NCBI GenBank assembly: GCA_963768165.1
Contig: CAVYHJ010000002.1
Coordinates: 496,001-560,000 of the forward strand
DNA: 64,000 nt
Direction: 5' to 3'
Source: CAVYHJ01 sp963768165 [NCBI: uncultured bacterium]
GTDB taxonomy: Bacteria; UBP4; UBA4092
Positions 45,706-53,940 of the stretch are shown here, in pieces. The notes beneath the pieces were generated by a model that searched no databases, had not been told where the DNA came from, and saw nothing but the letters and a program-made list of their open reading frames with translations. A program made the position numbers and the translations under genes. The stretch's first letter is position 1. The number at the start of each line of letters is the position of its first letter.

Positions 45706-45993
45706 ATGGCGATTTCAGAAAAAGATGTTGAACATGTCGCACTTTTGGGCCGGCTACACTTAACCCCGGATGAAAAAAAGGCGCTCACCCAGGATTTGAA
45801 TACCATTCTGCAATATGTTGAAAAAATCAATGAATTAAATACAGCCAACGTGGAACCCACATCTCACGTTCTCCCGATTCGGAATGTAACCCGCGAAGAT
45901 ATCGTGAAACCGTCTCCCGGTCAGGAAGTCATGCTCAAAAACGCGCCGGATAAAGAGAATGGTTTCTTCCGCGTCCCCCCGGTCATTGAATAG
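45706..45993 (+). CDS. gatC: Aspartyl/glutamyl-tRNA amidotransferase subunit C
   Basis: Small subunit of the GatCAB complex that converts Glu-tRNA(Gln) and Asp-tRNA(Asn) to the amidated forms. The 95 residues carry the family pattern ISEKDVEHVALLGRLHLTPD, ILQYVEKINELNTANVEPTS and REDIVKPSPGQEVMLKNAPD, ending with FFRVPPVIE. It lies 20 nt after the Tudor-like gene and is followed by two hairpins, the second a good terminator. gatA and gatB are not adjacent, which is unusual because gatC often directly precedes gatA. Confidence 0.96.
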   Translation: MAISEKDVEHVALLGRLHLTPDEKKALTQDLNTILQYVEKINELNTANVEPTSHVLPIRNVTREDIVKPSPGQEVMLKNAPDKENGFFRVPPVIE

Positions 45994-46561
45994 AAACTTT
46001 CCGCAGGTGTGGAAAGTTCTGTCTCCAATAAAACAAATGGAATAGAAAACTTTGACCATTTGGTCAAAGTTATTTTTTAAAAAGTCCCCCCGGCATCGAA
46101 AATAATTATTGTACGAATGTGCAATAATTACAAAGGATTGATTTTATTAAGGATAAAAGCTATGGCATTTCCCATAGTTTTTTTAAAGCACTTTTCAGAG
46201 GTCTCAAATGGTAAAAAGTTCATTTTTCAGGGATAAAAGAATTATTCGATAGAGCAGATATCCTATCTAGTTACAATTTATTCTGATGAATCAGGACAAA
46301 TTATTTATGGCAGCGGGAAATTTATTACATTTCATTCCTGTCTTAGAAAAAACTAAAAAGTTAATAATTAGTTTTTCGATTTTTTCCTGGTACTTTCAGA
46401 GTTATTACAGTTTTTAACTTTTTAATATATCCAAACCATCTCGATAATCTCTGAAATTACCAGTTATTCTATTTGATTGAGGTAATTAAGGGAATATAAA
46501 ATAGACACTAAAAAATCGTGATGTTAGAATATCTCACCACTTATTCGATGTAATTATCCGT
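45994..46561. other. Gene-free region between gatC and tRNA-Thr
   Basis: 568 bp, AT-rich. After the terminator it holds one inverted repeat at 46103-46130 (TAATTATTGTAC, GAAT, GTGCAATAATTA; one GU pair). No gene, promoter or RNA was recognised in 46131-46561. Confidence 0.5.
46048..46080 (+). terminator. Intrinsic terminator after gatC
   Basis: AACTTTGACCA (46048-46058), TT, TGGTCAAAGTT (46061-46071), then ATTTTTT. A second hairpin, AACTTTCC/GGAAAGTT, lies just before it at 45995-46018. Confidence 0.85.
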
Positions 46562-46637
<76 letters not shown>

Positions 46638-46777
46638 TTGAGTTTATGGGAGTTGTAAGATTTAAGAATGGGTTGAAAACTTCGTTTGTGTAGCTCGGTA
46701 TACCTTTTTAGATATTTCAATGTTATCTAGTCGGTCAACAGCCTGATGATTAGTTCCTGTTAGGTAAACTGGTGGGA

Positions 46778-47161
46778 CTAAGCGATTTTACAGGGAATTA
46801 CAGCATCTTCATCATAAGAGTAGACCGCGCATAACCGATGGTATCCGTCCGCAATGACAACTTTTCCATGGGCTGAATCTCTTATCAGAAGCAAAGGCGA
46901 CAAGGCACAACCGGACTTTATCTTTTGTTGATCCTTTTTGACATGAGAATTGCTGATTCCAAGCAATGACATACCGGACGCCCTGAAAATATCCTTTGCT
47001 TTGAATTCTACTATCGGTGCACGTTTTAGTTTATTCACATGGGTGGTGGCCGTTTGTTTATCATAGAGCAGGAACAAATACGACAGAGCTGCCGGATAGT
47101 CATGTTCTTCCGGTTCGTTCAACCACTTGATTTCGATTTTCTTTGACGTTTTGTGCATCAC
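46778..47161 (-). CDS. Small ParB/sulfiredoxin-like domain protein
   Basis: A 127-residue protein. The C-terminal part has SPLLLIRDSAHGKVVIADGY followed by HRLCAVYSYDEDAVIPCKIA, the pattern of the ParB N-terminal/Srx-like fold (a DGxHR core). No helix-turn-helix DNA-binding domain is attached, so it is not a chromosome-partition ParB. Families with this fold include NTPases and small uncharacterised proteins; its function is unknown. It stands alone, convergent with the tRNA gene. Confidence 0.7.
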   Translation of the reverse strand: MMHKTSKKIEIKWLNEPEEHDYPAALSYLFLLYDKQTATTHVNKLKRAPIVEFKAKDIFRASGMSLLGISNSHVKKDQQKIKSGCALSPLLLIRDSAHGKVVIADGYHRLCAVYSYDEDAVIPCKIA

Positions 47162-47308
47162 CTAAATCTTTCTTGATCCCTACGTTATTATAGCCTAAAA
47201 ACCAAGCTGAGCCATTCCAGGTTGGAGAGTGAAACGGCTTGCAACAATGATATTCGAGTTTCCATAATCGGTCAATTGTATAACGTGAAGGCAGAGGCGT
47301 ATTGGGAA

Positions 47309-47977
47309 TTACAACAATGCCTTGGTTTTCTGAATTTCTTCCCGGACTTGTGCGGCATTGGGAGAATTCGGATTATTCACCAGCAATTGGTTCCAGGCAT
47401 CAATGGCCTTTTGATATTGTTTCAAATCTTCGCGATAGGTGATTCCCATGTTAAACCAGCTTTGGTAATGTTGAGGTGAAATCTGGCTGGCTTCCTTGAA
47501 ATACGCCAGGGCTTTGTTGTAATTTTTCAGTTCCCGGTACATACTTCCGCAATCTGTCAGTACATCCGGATTTTTTCGGTCGAGTGCCAATGCTCTCTCA
47601 TAGGTCGCAATGGCTTTCTCCGGATTATGACTGTTATAATACAAATTTCCCAGATGAATCAAAAGCTGTAAATTATTCGGATCTGATTTCAATATCTCTT
47701 CCATCTTTGCAATCGCTTGGGGTGTATCAATATTCACCGGTCCCGGCATCGTTTCCTTTTGAGTCACATCCATTGCCGTCCCTGGATTAACCGAAACATT
47801 TGTCATCGGATTGGAAAGTTGGTTATGTGCATTATCTGCAAACCAGATTCCACCGAGAAAACCAACGACCAACGCACCCAGCACCCAAACAGAACCCATG
47901 AAAATGGAAATATGCTTGCCGGATAATTTCTCCGGTAGAGGAATGGACTTGCGATTTTCTTGGTTTTGCCGGCTCAT
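47309..47977 (-). CDS. Membrane-anchored TPR protein next to the cytochrome genes
   Basis: A 222-residue protein with an N-terminal transmembrane helix (about 25-47, ISIFMGSVWVLGALVVGFLG) and at least three canonical TPR units from residue 98 onwards, for example LLIHLGNLYYNSHNPEKAIA and YQSWFNMGITYREDLKQYQK. The layout resembles CcmH/NrfG-type TPR proteins that help cytochrome c maturation, which would suit the multiheme genes immediately upstream; this is inferred from context. A terminator-like hairpin (48002-48031) separates it from the tetraheme gene. Confidence 0.82.
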   Translation of the reverse strand: MSRQNQENRKSIPLPEKLSGKHISIFMGSVWVLGALVVGFLGGIWFADNAHNQLSNPMTNVSVNPGTAMDVTQKETMPGPVNIDTPQAIAKMEEILKSDPNNLQLLIHLGNLYYNSHNPEKAIATYERALALDRKNPDVLTDCGSMYRELKNYNKALAYFKEASQISPQHYQSWFNMGITYREDLKQYQKAIDAWNQLLVNNPNSPNAAQVREEIQKTKALL

Positions 47978-48001
47978 TTCATTACCCTTTCGTGGTAAGA
48001 A

Positions 48002-48031
48002 AGAGAGGTGTAAAATTCATCACACCTCTCT
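48002..48031 (-). terminator. Terminator-like hairpin after the tetraheme gene
   Basis: On the minus strand AGAGAGGTGT, 10-nt loop, ACACCTCTCT, then TTCTTACC; 10 perfect pairs located 17 nt after the stop of the tetraheme gene. The T-run is short. Confidence 0.6.
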
Positions 48032-48047
48032 ATTGTTGAGGATAATT

Positions 48048-48491
48048 TTATCCTTTTCCATATAATTTCTTATTACTGACATGAGGATCATGACAGGTCG
48101 TACATACTGGGACTTTTGTAATTGTATCCTTCTTCTGCTCTTTCGCTGCGGCAACATGTTCACTTCCCGGCCCATGACAGGCTTCACAGGTTACCCCCGC
48201 CAAATCTGGTGTGCTGGTTGCATCTTTGAATCCGGTATCTTTTCCTGCTCCGGTTACGTGACATTTATTGCAAGTAGCGTCTGCCTGTTTATCCGCAGGT
48301 AAATTTTTTAATGCATTCACATGTTCGGGCATATTCTCCTGCCAGCTTTTGTATTGGGCAATGTGGCACATCTTGCATTTATTCGGACCCACATACGTTG
48401 CTTTGTCCGATTGTGCGGCGCCAGACGTATTCACCAACATCCACCCTCCCAATATCAATCCTACGATTCCATAGATATACATTTTTTTCAT
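48048..48491 (-). CDS. Tetraheme periplasmic cytochrome c
   Basis: A 147-residue exported cytochrome with four CXXCH heme sites: CKMCH, CNKCH, CEACH and CTTCH. The start is the ATG at 48491, chosen because GGAGG lies 8 nt upstream; an in-frame GTG three codons earlier overlaps that site. An N-terminal signal peptide (MYIYGIVGLILGGWMLVNTS, ending SGAAQ) directs it to the periplasm. The GPNKCKMCHIAQYKSWQENM and VTCEACHGPGSEH segments resemble cytochrome c-554/multiheme families. It probably shuttles electrons to or from the 18-heme cytochrome encoded 17 nt upstream. Confidence 0.92.
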   Translation of the reverse strand: MKKMYIYGIVGLILGGWMLVNTSGAAQSDKATYVGPNKCKMCHIAQYKSWQENMPEHVNALKNLPADKQADATCNKCHVTGAGKDTGFKDATSTPDLAGVTCEACHGPGSEHVAAAKEQKKDTITKVPVCTTCHDPHVSNKKLYGKG

Positions 48492-48508
48492 CGTACTCAC
48501 CTCCTTCC

Positions 48509-50548
48509 CTAATGAGTTTTTGTAATAGTCGGTAAATCTTTTTTCAATTGCACCAACCGTTTTTTCGCTTCGGTAATCAAATTATCCGAAAATTCCATAT
48601 TATGCGCACCATTGCTCTTGTCACGTTTGAGGACGTCAATCATTAATTGTGTTTCTTTGAATAATTGTTCCTGTTCCTGTGTGGTCCATTTGTGTTTTGC
48701 GAGGGGACTGTACAACTTATCCAATTCTTTTAAACCATCCACCGTATTCTGTTCCCACCCGTCCACCATATCGGGATAATTCTTATCATGGCATGCCACG
48801 CAGGTATCTTTGATTTTTTTCATATCACTACCCTTACTCAAATCGGGATGACATCCTTCACACGGAACTTTTTTTGCCATGATATTCGGGGAAGCTTTGA
48901 CGTTTGCAACGGTCATATCTCCCGTATACATATTGGCTTCAAGGGAATGACATGCCGAACATTGTGCATCCTTTTGCGCATGATGACAGGTCTTGCAATC
49001 ATTTTTTTCAACCAGAATCATGCCGTGCTTCTTTTCGGTATTCTGATGACATTTCAAACAATCCAATTTGGCCTTTTCCAAATGGATCCCATGCGGGAAA
49101 ATCAATCCACCGAGATTTCCGATATTATTTTCAATCCCGAAATGGCAGTTGTAACACTCGGAATTCGGACCGGCATGTTTGATGGGTGCAAATTTCGGTT
49201 GATAACTTGATTTGACTAGTTTTAATGCCTGTTGGATTTGAGATTGGGAGGATTCCAACAATTCCTGGGCATATTGAATATTGTGTACGCCTTTCCCATA
49301 TTGCACAAAGCGCAGGTTGTATTCTGCTTCCGCCAGTAATGCTTTTGCCTGGGAATTTCCTTTTATTTCGGTTTTCGCCCGTGTTAAGGACTCTGTTAAT
49401 TCAGCAACCAATTGTTGCAATTGGTTTTGCCAGCCGGATAAAATCGCCTTGTATTGGTCGCTATGGCAGGACACGCAGGATTCTTTTCCCGCTGTCATTG
49501 TGGCCTTGGTGATTTCGTCTCCATGCGGTTGCGAGTGACATCCTGAACAACTGACCTGTGCCAGGAACATGGGATCCAATTTCTGCGGATGCTCTCCCTT
49601 CCCGCCGATCCCCATGTACATTTCTTTTTGTGCCACATGATGATTGGGATGGCAGGTCTGACAATCAATAGCCACCGATGGTGACATCTTGTTAATCTTA
49701 TGTTGAATTTCCACATGGCAATGCAAACAATCGATGGAATGTTTGGTAACATGGTTGGAATGAATCAAATTAATGTCATTATATTTTTCTAATTTCCAGG
49801 TTTCGTCATGGCAGGTGTAACAGCGTTGTTTGGGAACCGCACCATCTCCCACCACAACATCCACATGGCATCGTTCACAGGAAATCCCCTGTTTAATAAT
49901 TTCTTTATGATCCACCCGAACGCCCTGGAATTCTACTACTTTATCCAATCCGGAATGACAGGCAAGACAACCGGCAACCGATTGGTTCTGTTGTAATCCT
50001 TTGAAATGGCACAAAACACAAGAACTCGGCGTGACGGTTAGATGTTCACCTTGTACAATCTGTGAATGGCAGGAGGTACAACGTAATTTCATTCCCCGAC
50101 GTACTTCTGTTAGATGCGGTGTATGATCAAAGACAACTTTTACATCACCCAGTTGAGCCGTCACTTTTCCTTTTAATAATCGGGTTTGGTGACATCCTTC
50201 CCGCAAACAGGAGGCATCCGGTATTTCCGCCCAGGGTTTACTCCCGTAGGTCTGGGTAAAATATTTCGCCACCATCCCCAGGGCTTGAAATTTGGCGCGA
50301 ATCTCATGGGTCATCCCGGGAGGAATATGACATTCCACACAAGGCACATTTTTATGACCGGATTCCTGCCACGATACAAAATACGGCTTCATAATATGAC
50401 ATGAAATACAAAATTGCGGTCGGCTGGTATATTCAGCAGCAAGAAAACTTAAAACAACGAATCCAATAATACCGATAATTCCAAATTTTAATAATCTAAT
50501 TAGCCATTTTTTAATCAGAATTTTCTTTTCTTTAGTAAACCAACGCAT
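48509..50548 (-). CDS. 18-heme NapC/NirT-anchored cytochrome c with NrfA-like repeats
   Basis: A 679-residue membrane-anchored multiheme cytochrome (an ATG five codons upstream, at 50563, is also possible; the chosen one has AGGTG upstream). An N-terminal helix (about 18-38) and QFCISCHIMKPYFVSW plus VPCVECHIPPG are NapC/NirT-like, so it could take electrons from quinol. In all there are 17 CXXCH motifs and one CLREGCH (CX4CH), 18 potential hemes. Two helical segments after CVSCH (GVHNIQYAQELL) and after CVACH (GAHNMEFSDNLI) resemble the C-terminal helices of NrfA-type pentaheme proteins and are related to each other, indicating internal duplication. Probable role: electron conduit across the periplasm. 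Confidence 0.9.
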   Translation of the reverse strand: MRWFTKEKKILIKKWLIRLLKFGIIGIIGFVVLSFLAAEYTSRPQFCISCHIMKPYFVSWQESGHKNVPCVECHIPPGMTHEIRAKFQALGMVAKYFTQTYGSKPWAEIPDASCLREGCHQTRLLKGKVTAQLGDVKVVFDHTPHLTEVRRGMKLRCTSCHSQIVQGEHLTVTPSSCVLCHFKGLQQNQSVAGCLACHSGLDKVVEFQGVRVDHKEIIKQGISCERCHVDVVVGDGAVPKQRCYTCHDETWKLEKYNDINLIHSNHVTKHSIDCLHCHVEIQHKINKMSPSVAIDCQTCHPNHHVAQKEMYMGIGGKGEHPQKLDPMFLAQVSCSGCHSQPHGDEITKATMTAGKESCVSCHSDQYKAILSGWQNQLQQLVAELTESLTRAKTEIKGNSQAKALLAEAEYNLRFVQYGKGVHNIQYAQELLESSQSQIQQALKLVKSSYQPKFAPIKHAGPNSECYNCHFGIENNIGNLGGLIFPHGIHLEKAKLDCLKCHQNTEKKHGMILVEKNDCKTCHHAQKDAQCSACHSLEANMYTGDMTVANVKASPNIMAKKVPCEGCHPDLSKGSDMKKIKDTCVACHDKNYPDMVDGWEQNTVDGLKELDKLYSPLAKHKWTTQEQEQLFKETQLMIDVLKRDKSNGAHNMEFSDNLITEAKKRLVQLKKDLPTITKTH

Positions 50549-50567
50549 AAACACCTGACCCATCTAT

Positions 50568-50585
50568 TTGTGAAATAATTCACAA
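50568..50585. promoter_or_regulatory. CRP/FNR-type operator before the 18-heme gene
   Basis: The perfect dyad TTGTGAAATAATTCACAA fits TGTGA-N6-TCACA. On the minus strand it starts 5 nt after a TATACA -10-like hexamer (50591-50596), so it would overlap the transcription start and most likely repress. It lies 20 nt upstream of the chosen ATG. Confidence 0.5.
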
Positions 50586-50649
50586 GCAGATGTATAAAAG
50601 AGAATGGTATTGAAATATTTTATTTGTATGAATTTATATGAAAATATAG

Positions 50650-51828
50650 TTAAATCTCAGCGAACACATCGTTTAAGTTATTTTTTTTCATTCTGACCGG
50701 TTCATAGGTACAATACGGTTCCTCATCCATAAAATTCCCTGTGTTATAGAATGCCCGCGCCCGGCAACCTAGGCATACATTTTTGAATTCACATAATCCG
50801 CATTTGCCTGTAAGCTGATTCGGATCACGCAACATTTGAAATTGCTCGGATTTCTCCCAAATATCTTTCAACGATTGTTTCCGGATATTGCCGCATTCTA
50901 CGGGCAAATATCCACAGGGGAAAACTTCACCCTTGTGGGATATGAAGCAAATCGCGCTTCCTGCCAGGCATCCTTTGGTCATGGCCGCCATGCCATGCGT
51001 TTTCGGAGTAACTGTAATCCCTTCCTGTTTCGCCCGCTGCCGGACTACCCGGAAATAATGCGGTGCACAAGTGGCTTTCAAATGCATTTTTCCTTCCCGC
51101 GATTTATCGTAGATCCAATTGAGGACTTCCTCATATTTATCCGCGGTGAGCATATTGGATTGGGCAATCTGCACTCCGCATCCCACCGGGACCAGCATAA
51201 ATAAATGCAGTGCTTCCGTATCCAATTCCAATGCCAAATTATACAATTGCTCCAATTGGTGAACGTTATGTTGGGTCACGGTGCAATTGATTTGCATGCT
51301 CATGCCGAGTTTCCGTAAATGACGAAAACCGTTTAACGCTTTTTCTAATGAACCTTCCTGTTTTCGGAATTCGTCATGGGTTTTCTTGTCAGCCCCATCT
51401 ATGCTGATAGACACCCGTTGAATCCCTGATTCCACAATTTCTTTAGCTTTCTTTTCATCAATCAATGTTCCGTTGGTTGCCAGCGCGACCGTTAATCCCT
51501 TGCTCTTGGCGTAGGATGCAATCTCCAAAATATCAGGTCTGTATAACGGTTCTCCGCCCGATAAAACCAAAATTGGATTCCCCACAGCCACAATTTGATC
51601 CACCAATCTTTTTGATTCCTCGGTCGTCAAATCATCCTTCATCAACATCTTGCTTACATCAATTCTTCGGCAATGGATGCATTCCAAATTACACCCCGCC
51701 GTGGTTTCCCAAAACAACAACCGCATTTCATTCTGTTTGTTCTGCATATACTGGTGCGCGGGATGTGTTCCGCCACCTTGTTTTATTTCCTGAAAGGTTT
51801 GCTTGATATTCATTGGATGACCGCTCAT
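50650..51828 (-). CDS. ahbD: Radical SAM heme b synthase AhbD-like
   Basis: The last step of the siroheme-dependent pathway: oxidative decarboxylation of two propionates of Fe-coproporphyrin III to give heme b. The ATG at 51828 is used because AAGGAGG lies 8 nt upstream; a much longer frame exists but has no support. The 392-residue protein has the radical-SAM triad GCNLECIHCRR (CX3CX2C), GGEPLYRPDILEIASYAKSK, TNGTLIDEKKA and SISIDGADKKTHDEFRK, and a SPASM-type C-terminus, CGLCEFKNVCLGCRARAF with a final PYC, for auxiliary Fe-S clusters. Its neighbours AhbC and a siroheme protein support this; NirJ of heme d1 synthesis is a related alternative. Confidence 0.85.
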   Translation of the reverse strand: MSGHPMNIKQTFQEIKQGGGTHPAHQYMQNKQNEMRLLFWETTAGCNLECIHCRRIDVSKMLMKDDLTTEESKRLVDQIVAVGNPILVLSGGEPLYRPDILEIASYAKSKGLTVALATNGTLIDEKKAKEIVESGIQRVSISIDGADKKTHDEFRKQEGSLEKALNGFRHLRKLGMSMQINCTVTQHNVHQLEQLYNLALELDTEALHLFMLVPVGCGVQIAQSNMLTADKYEEVLNWIYDKSREGKMHLKATCAPHYFRVVRQRAKQEGITVTPKTHGMAAMTKGCLAGSAICFISHKGEVFPCGYLPVECGNIRKQSLKDIWEKSEQFQMLRDPNQLTGKCGLCEFKNVCLGCRARAFYNTGNFMDEEPYCTYEPVRMKKNNLNDVFAEI

Positions 51829-51892
51829 AGAGTCAACCTCCTTGCTAATGTAAAAGCAAATCGAAAGTGAATCCAAATGTGATAAATTTGTT

Positions 51893-52609
51893 TCATACCA
51901 ACTCGCTTTCCCGCTCTTGAATAATAGTTTCGTTGTTTTGGGAATAATTAATTCCCAACCGATTGAGTAAACTACCCAGTCGCTCACCGGGTTTTCCATG
52001 TTCTATCAATAGTTGTAAATGCGCTTCCAATTCTTGATACACTCTCTCTTCGTCAACTAACTCAGCCACCACTTGCGCCAACTGCGGATGCCGGCCCAAT
52101 TTTCCTCCCGCTAATACTCGATATGCCACGCCTTCCGGCATAATCGTTTGAGTCGGACAGACGCGCGAACATTGGCCGCAATGTACACACTCCGAATAAT
52201 CGAAACTCACCTGTTTCATGTTTACGAAAACTGAATTCTCTTTACAGGCTTTGACGCATTGTAAACAAGCAATGCACGGATTTTCTGTTGTTACAGGTCG
52301 TGATTGGCCGTTGACTCCAAAATCTTTGATATGCGGTTCCGAACAGCAATTCGGACATCCCGCCACTGCTACACGAAATTTGTAATGGGTAAGTAAAGGT
52401 CCCTTTACTCTGGATTCAATGACTTTTGGTAAGTCTGATTTTTCAATTCGTTCGGCGATTGTTTGGGCAACTCGTTTGACATCTATCAACGTCATCGGGC
52501 AACCCATGGCACCCCCGCACATCTTCACACTGAAATAACGCGAATCAATCGTTCCTTCCTCTTCTGTCATTTTTTTGATTTTTCGCAGTGCGTCTTCCTG
52601 CCAGTTCAT
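51893..52609 (-). CDS. Small siroheme sulfite-reductase-like protein with two-cluster ferredoxin domain
   Basis: A 238-residue redox protein. The sulfite/nitrite reductase siroheme-Fe4S4 ligand set is complete: CGGAMGC (C-x5-C, about residue 31) and GCPNCCSEPH (C-x3-C, about residue 84). A 2[4Fe-4S] ferredoxin follows, CIACLQCVKACKE and CVHCGQCSRVCP. It resembles the small assimilatory-type sulfite reductases and subunit C of anaerobic sulfite reductase, but is shorter than the latter and has a ferredoxin added. It lies between AhbC and AhbD (18 and 64 nt away). It may reduce sulfite, or handle siroheme for the heme pathway; the sequence does not decide. Confidence 0.82.
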   Translation of the reverse strand: MNWQEDALRKIKKMTEEEGTIDSRYFSVKMCGGAMGCPMTLIDVKRVAQTIAERIEKSDLPKVIESRVKGPLLTHYKFRVAVAGCPNCCSEPHIKDFGVNGQSRPVTTENPCIACLQCVKACKENSVFVNMKQVSFDYSECVHCGQCSRVCPTQTIMPEGVAYRVLAGGKLGRHPQLAQVVAELVDEERVYQELEAHLQLLIEHGKPGERLGSLLNRLGINYSQNNETIIQERESELV

Positions 52610-52627
52610 CGGTTCTCTCTCATTCCC

Positions 52628-53872
52628 TTATGCATTCACAGCAATTCTATCCGTTGCCAATCCAATTTCTTCATCGGTTAAATAACACGCCGGGTCTTGT
52701 GCCCACGGATCGTCGTACACTCGCAATGCCCGCACCCGGAAACTTCCGCCGCATACATCTTTCCATTTGCATTCCGCGCAGCGCCCTTTTAATAACGGCA
52801 GCCGATTCTTGAGTCCCGCGAAAATCGGATTCGTTCTATCCGTCCAAATTTCACTGAATTTTCTTTCTTTAACATTTCCTAAATGCAAGTCCTGCCAAAA
52901 TTGGTCCGGATGGACATTTCCGTACATGTCAATTTCGCCAATCCCCACGCCGGATGAATTTGCGCCCCCGCCGTTCCAACGCAAGAGTTGTAAAACCTCT
53001 TCCGCCTTTTCTGGATTTTCTTGTTTCAATTTCAAATACAAATACGGGCCATCCACATGGTTGTCCACGGTCAATATATCTTTCTGTAATCCCCGGTCTA
53101 CAAAATCTTTTGTCCGTCTCAAGATAATATCCAGTGCGTGCCGGGTTTCTTCATGAGTTAAATCGTCTGCCGAAATCTTGCTCCCTCGTCCGCTATACAC
53201 CAGATGATAAAAACAAGCTCGCGGAATTTCTTCTTTTTCAATAAAATCAAATATTTCTTCCAAACTCTCATAATTTCTTCTCGTTAAGGTAAATCGCAAC
53301 CCCACTTTTTGACCGACGGCTTTACAATGGCGCAACCCATTCAATGCTTCTTCAAACGCTCCCTTTTTTCCGCGGAATTTATCGTTTACTTCTCCCAATC
53401 CGTCAAACGAAATCCCCACGTAAGAAAATCCTGTATCCTTGATCCATTGCGCTTTTTCTGGAGTGATTAATGTCCCGTTGGTCGAAATCGTGAGCCGTAA
53501 TCCTTTCGACCGCGCGTATCGCGCCAGGTCAAAAAAATCCGGTCGGATTAAAGGTTCTCCACCCGAAAGTAACAACGCGGGAATTCCAAATTGCGCCAAA
53601 TCATCTATCATTTCCTTGGCTTCTTCCAGGGTTAATTCGCCGGGATAGAGTTTGTCATGGGAGTCGGTATAACAATGCACACAATGGAGATTGCATCTTC
53701 GGGTAATGTTCCAAACCACAATCGGTTTTCGCTCATTTGCCGATTTGGGAACGGAATGTTCCTGGGTCTCGGTCGCGTGGGGACTCCCGTGTCCCGCGCC
53801 GCGCTTGTGTCCGTATCGCAAAGGATCTCCCGTCGTATCCTTGCCCGCGTATAACTTGGTGATGTCTATCAT
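52628..53872 (-). CDS. ahbC: Radical SAM 12,18-didecarboxysiroheme deacetylase AhbC-like
   Basis: Third step of the siroheme-to-heme route, removing the acetate side chains of didecarboxysiroheme. The N-terminus MIDITKLYAGKDTTGDPLRY is typical of the AhbC/NirJ group. The triad RRCNLHCVHCYTDS (CX3CX2C, about residue 61), LLSGGEPLIRPDFFDLA and TNGTLITPEKA follow. The C-terminal SPASM-like region has GRCAECKWKDVCGGSFRVR and a last Cys in DPACYLTDEE. A GAGGT site precedes the ATG. AhbA and AhbB, the siroheme decarboxylases, are not in the window. Distinguishing AhbC from NirJ needs alignment. Confidence 0.85.
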   Translation of the reverse strand: MIDITKLYAGKDTTGDPLRYGHKRGAGHGSPHATETQEHSVPKSANERKPIVVWNITRRCNLHCVHCYTDSHDKLYPGELTLEEAKEMIDDLAQFGIPALLLSGGEPLIRPDFFDLARYARSKGLRLTISTNGTLITPEKAQWIKDTGFSYVGISFDGLGEVNDKFRGKKGAFEEALNGLRHCKAVGQKVGLRFTLTRRNYESLEEIFDFIEKEEIPRACFYHLVYSGRGSKISADDLTHEETRHALDIILRRTKDFVDRGLQKDILTVDNHVDGPYLYLKLKQENPEKAEEVLQLLRWNGGGANSSGVGIGEIDMYGNVHPDQFWQDLHLGNVKERKFSEIWTDRTNPIFAGLKNRLPLLKGRCAECKWKDVCGGSFRVRALRVYDDPWAQDPACYLTDEEIGLATDRIAVNA

Positions 53873-53900
53873 ACTCTTTACCTCGCTTCTTTTTTGTTCT

Positions 53901-53933
53901 GTGTCGAGAATGAGTTCTTTACTTTCCCGACGC
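53901..53933. repeat. Degenerate copy of the TCGGGAA hairpin repeat
   Basis: Left arm GTGTCGAGAA (53901-53910), 13-nt centre, right arm TTCCCGACGC (53924-53933). The right arm is perfect, the left has two changes. It lies in the 68-bp gap between the NfnB-like gene and ahbC. Confidence 0.5.
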
Positions 53934-53940
53934 CTACCCT

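Noticed and set aside
46778-47161. Chromosome-partition ParB
   Set aside because: Too short, without helix-turn-helix or arginine box, and no ParA is nearby.
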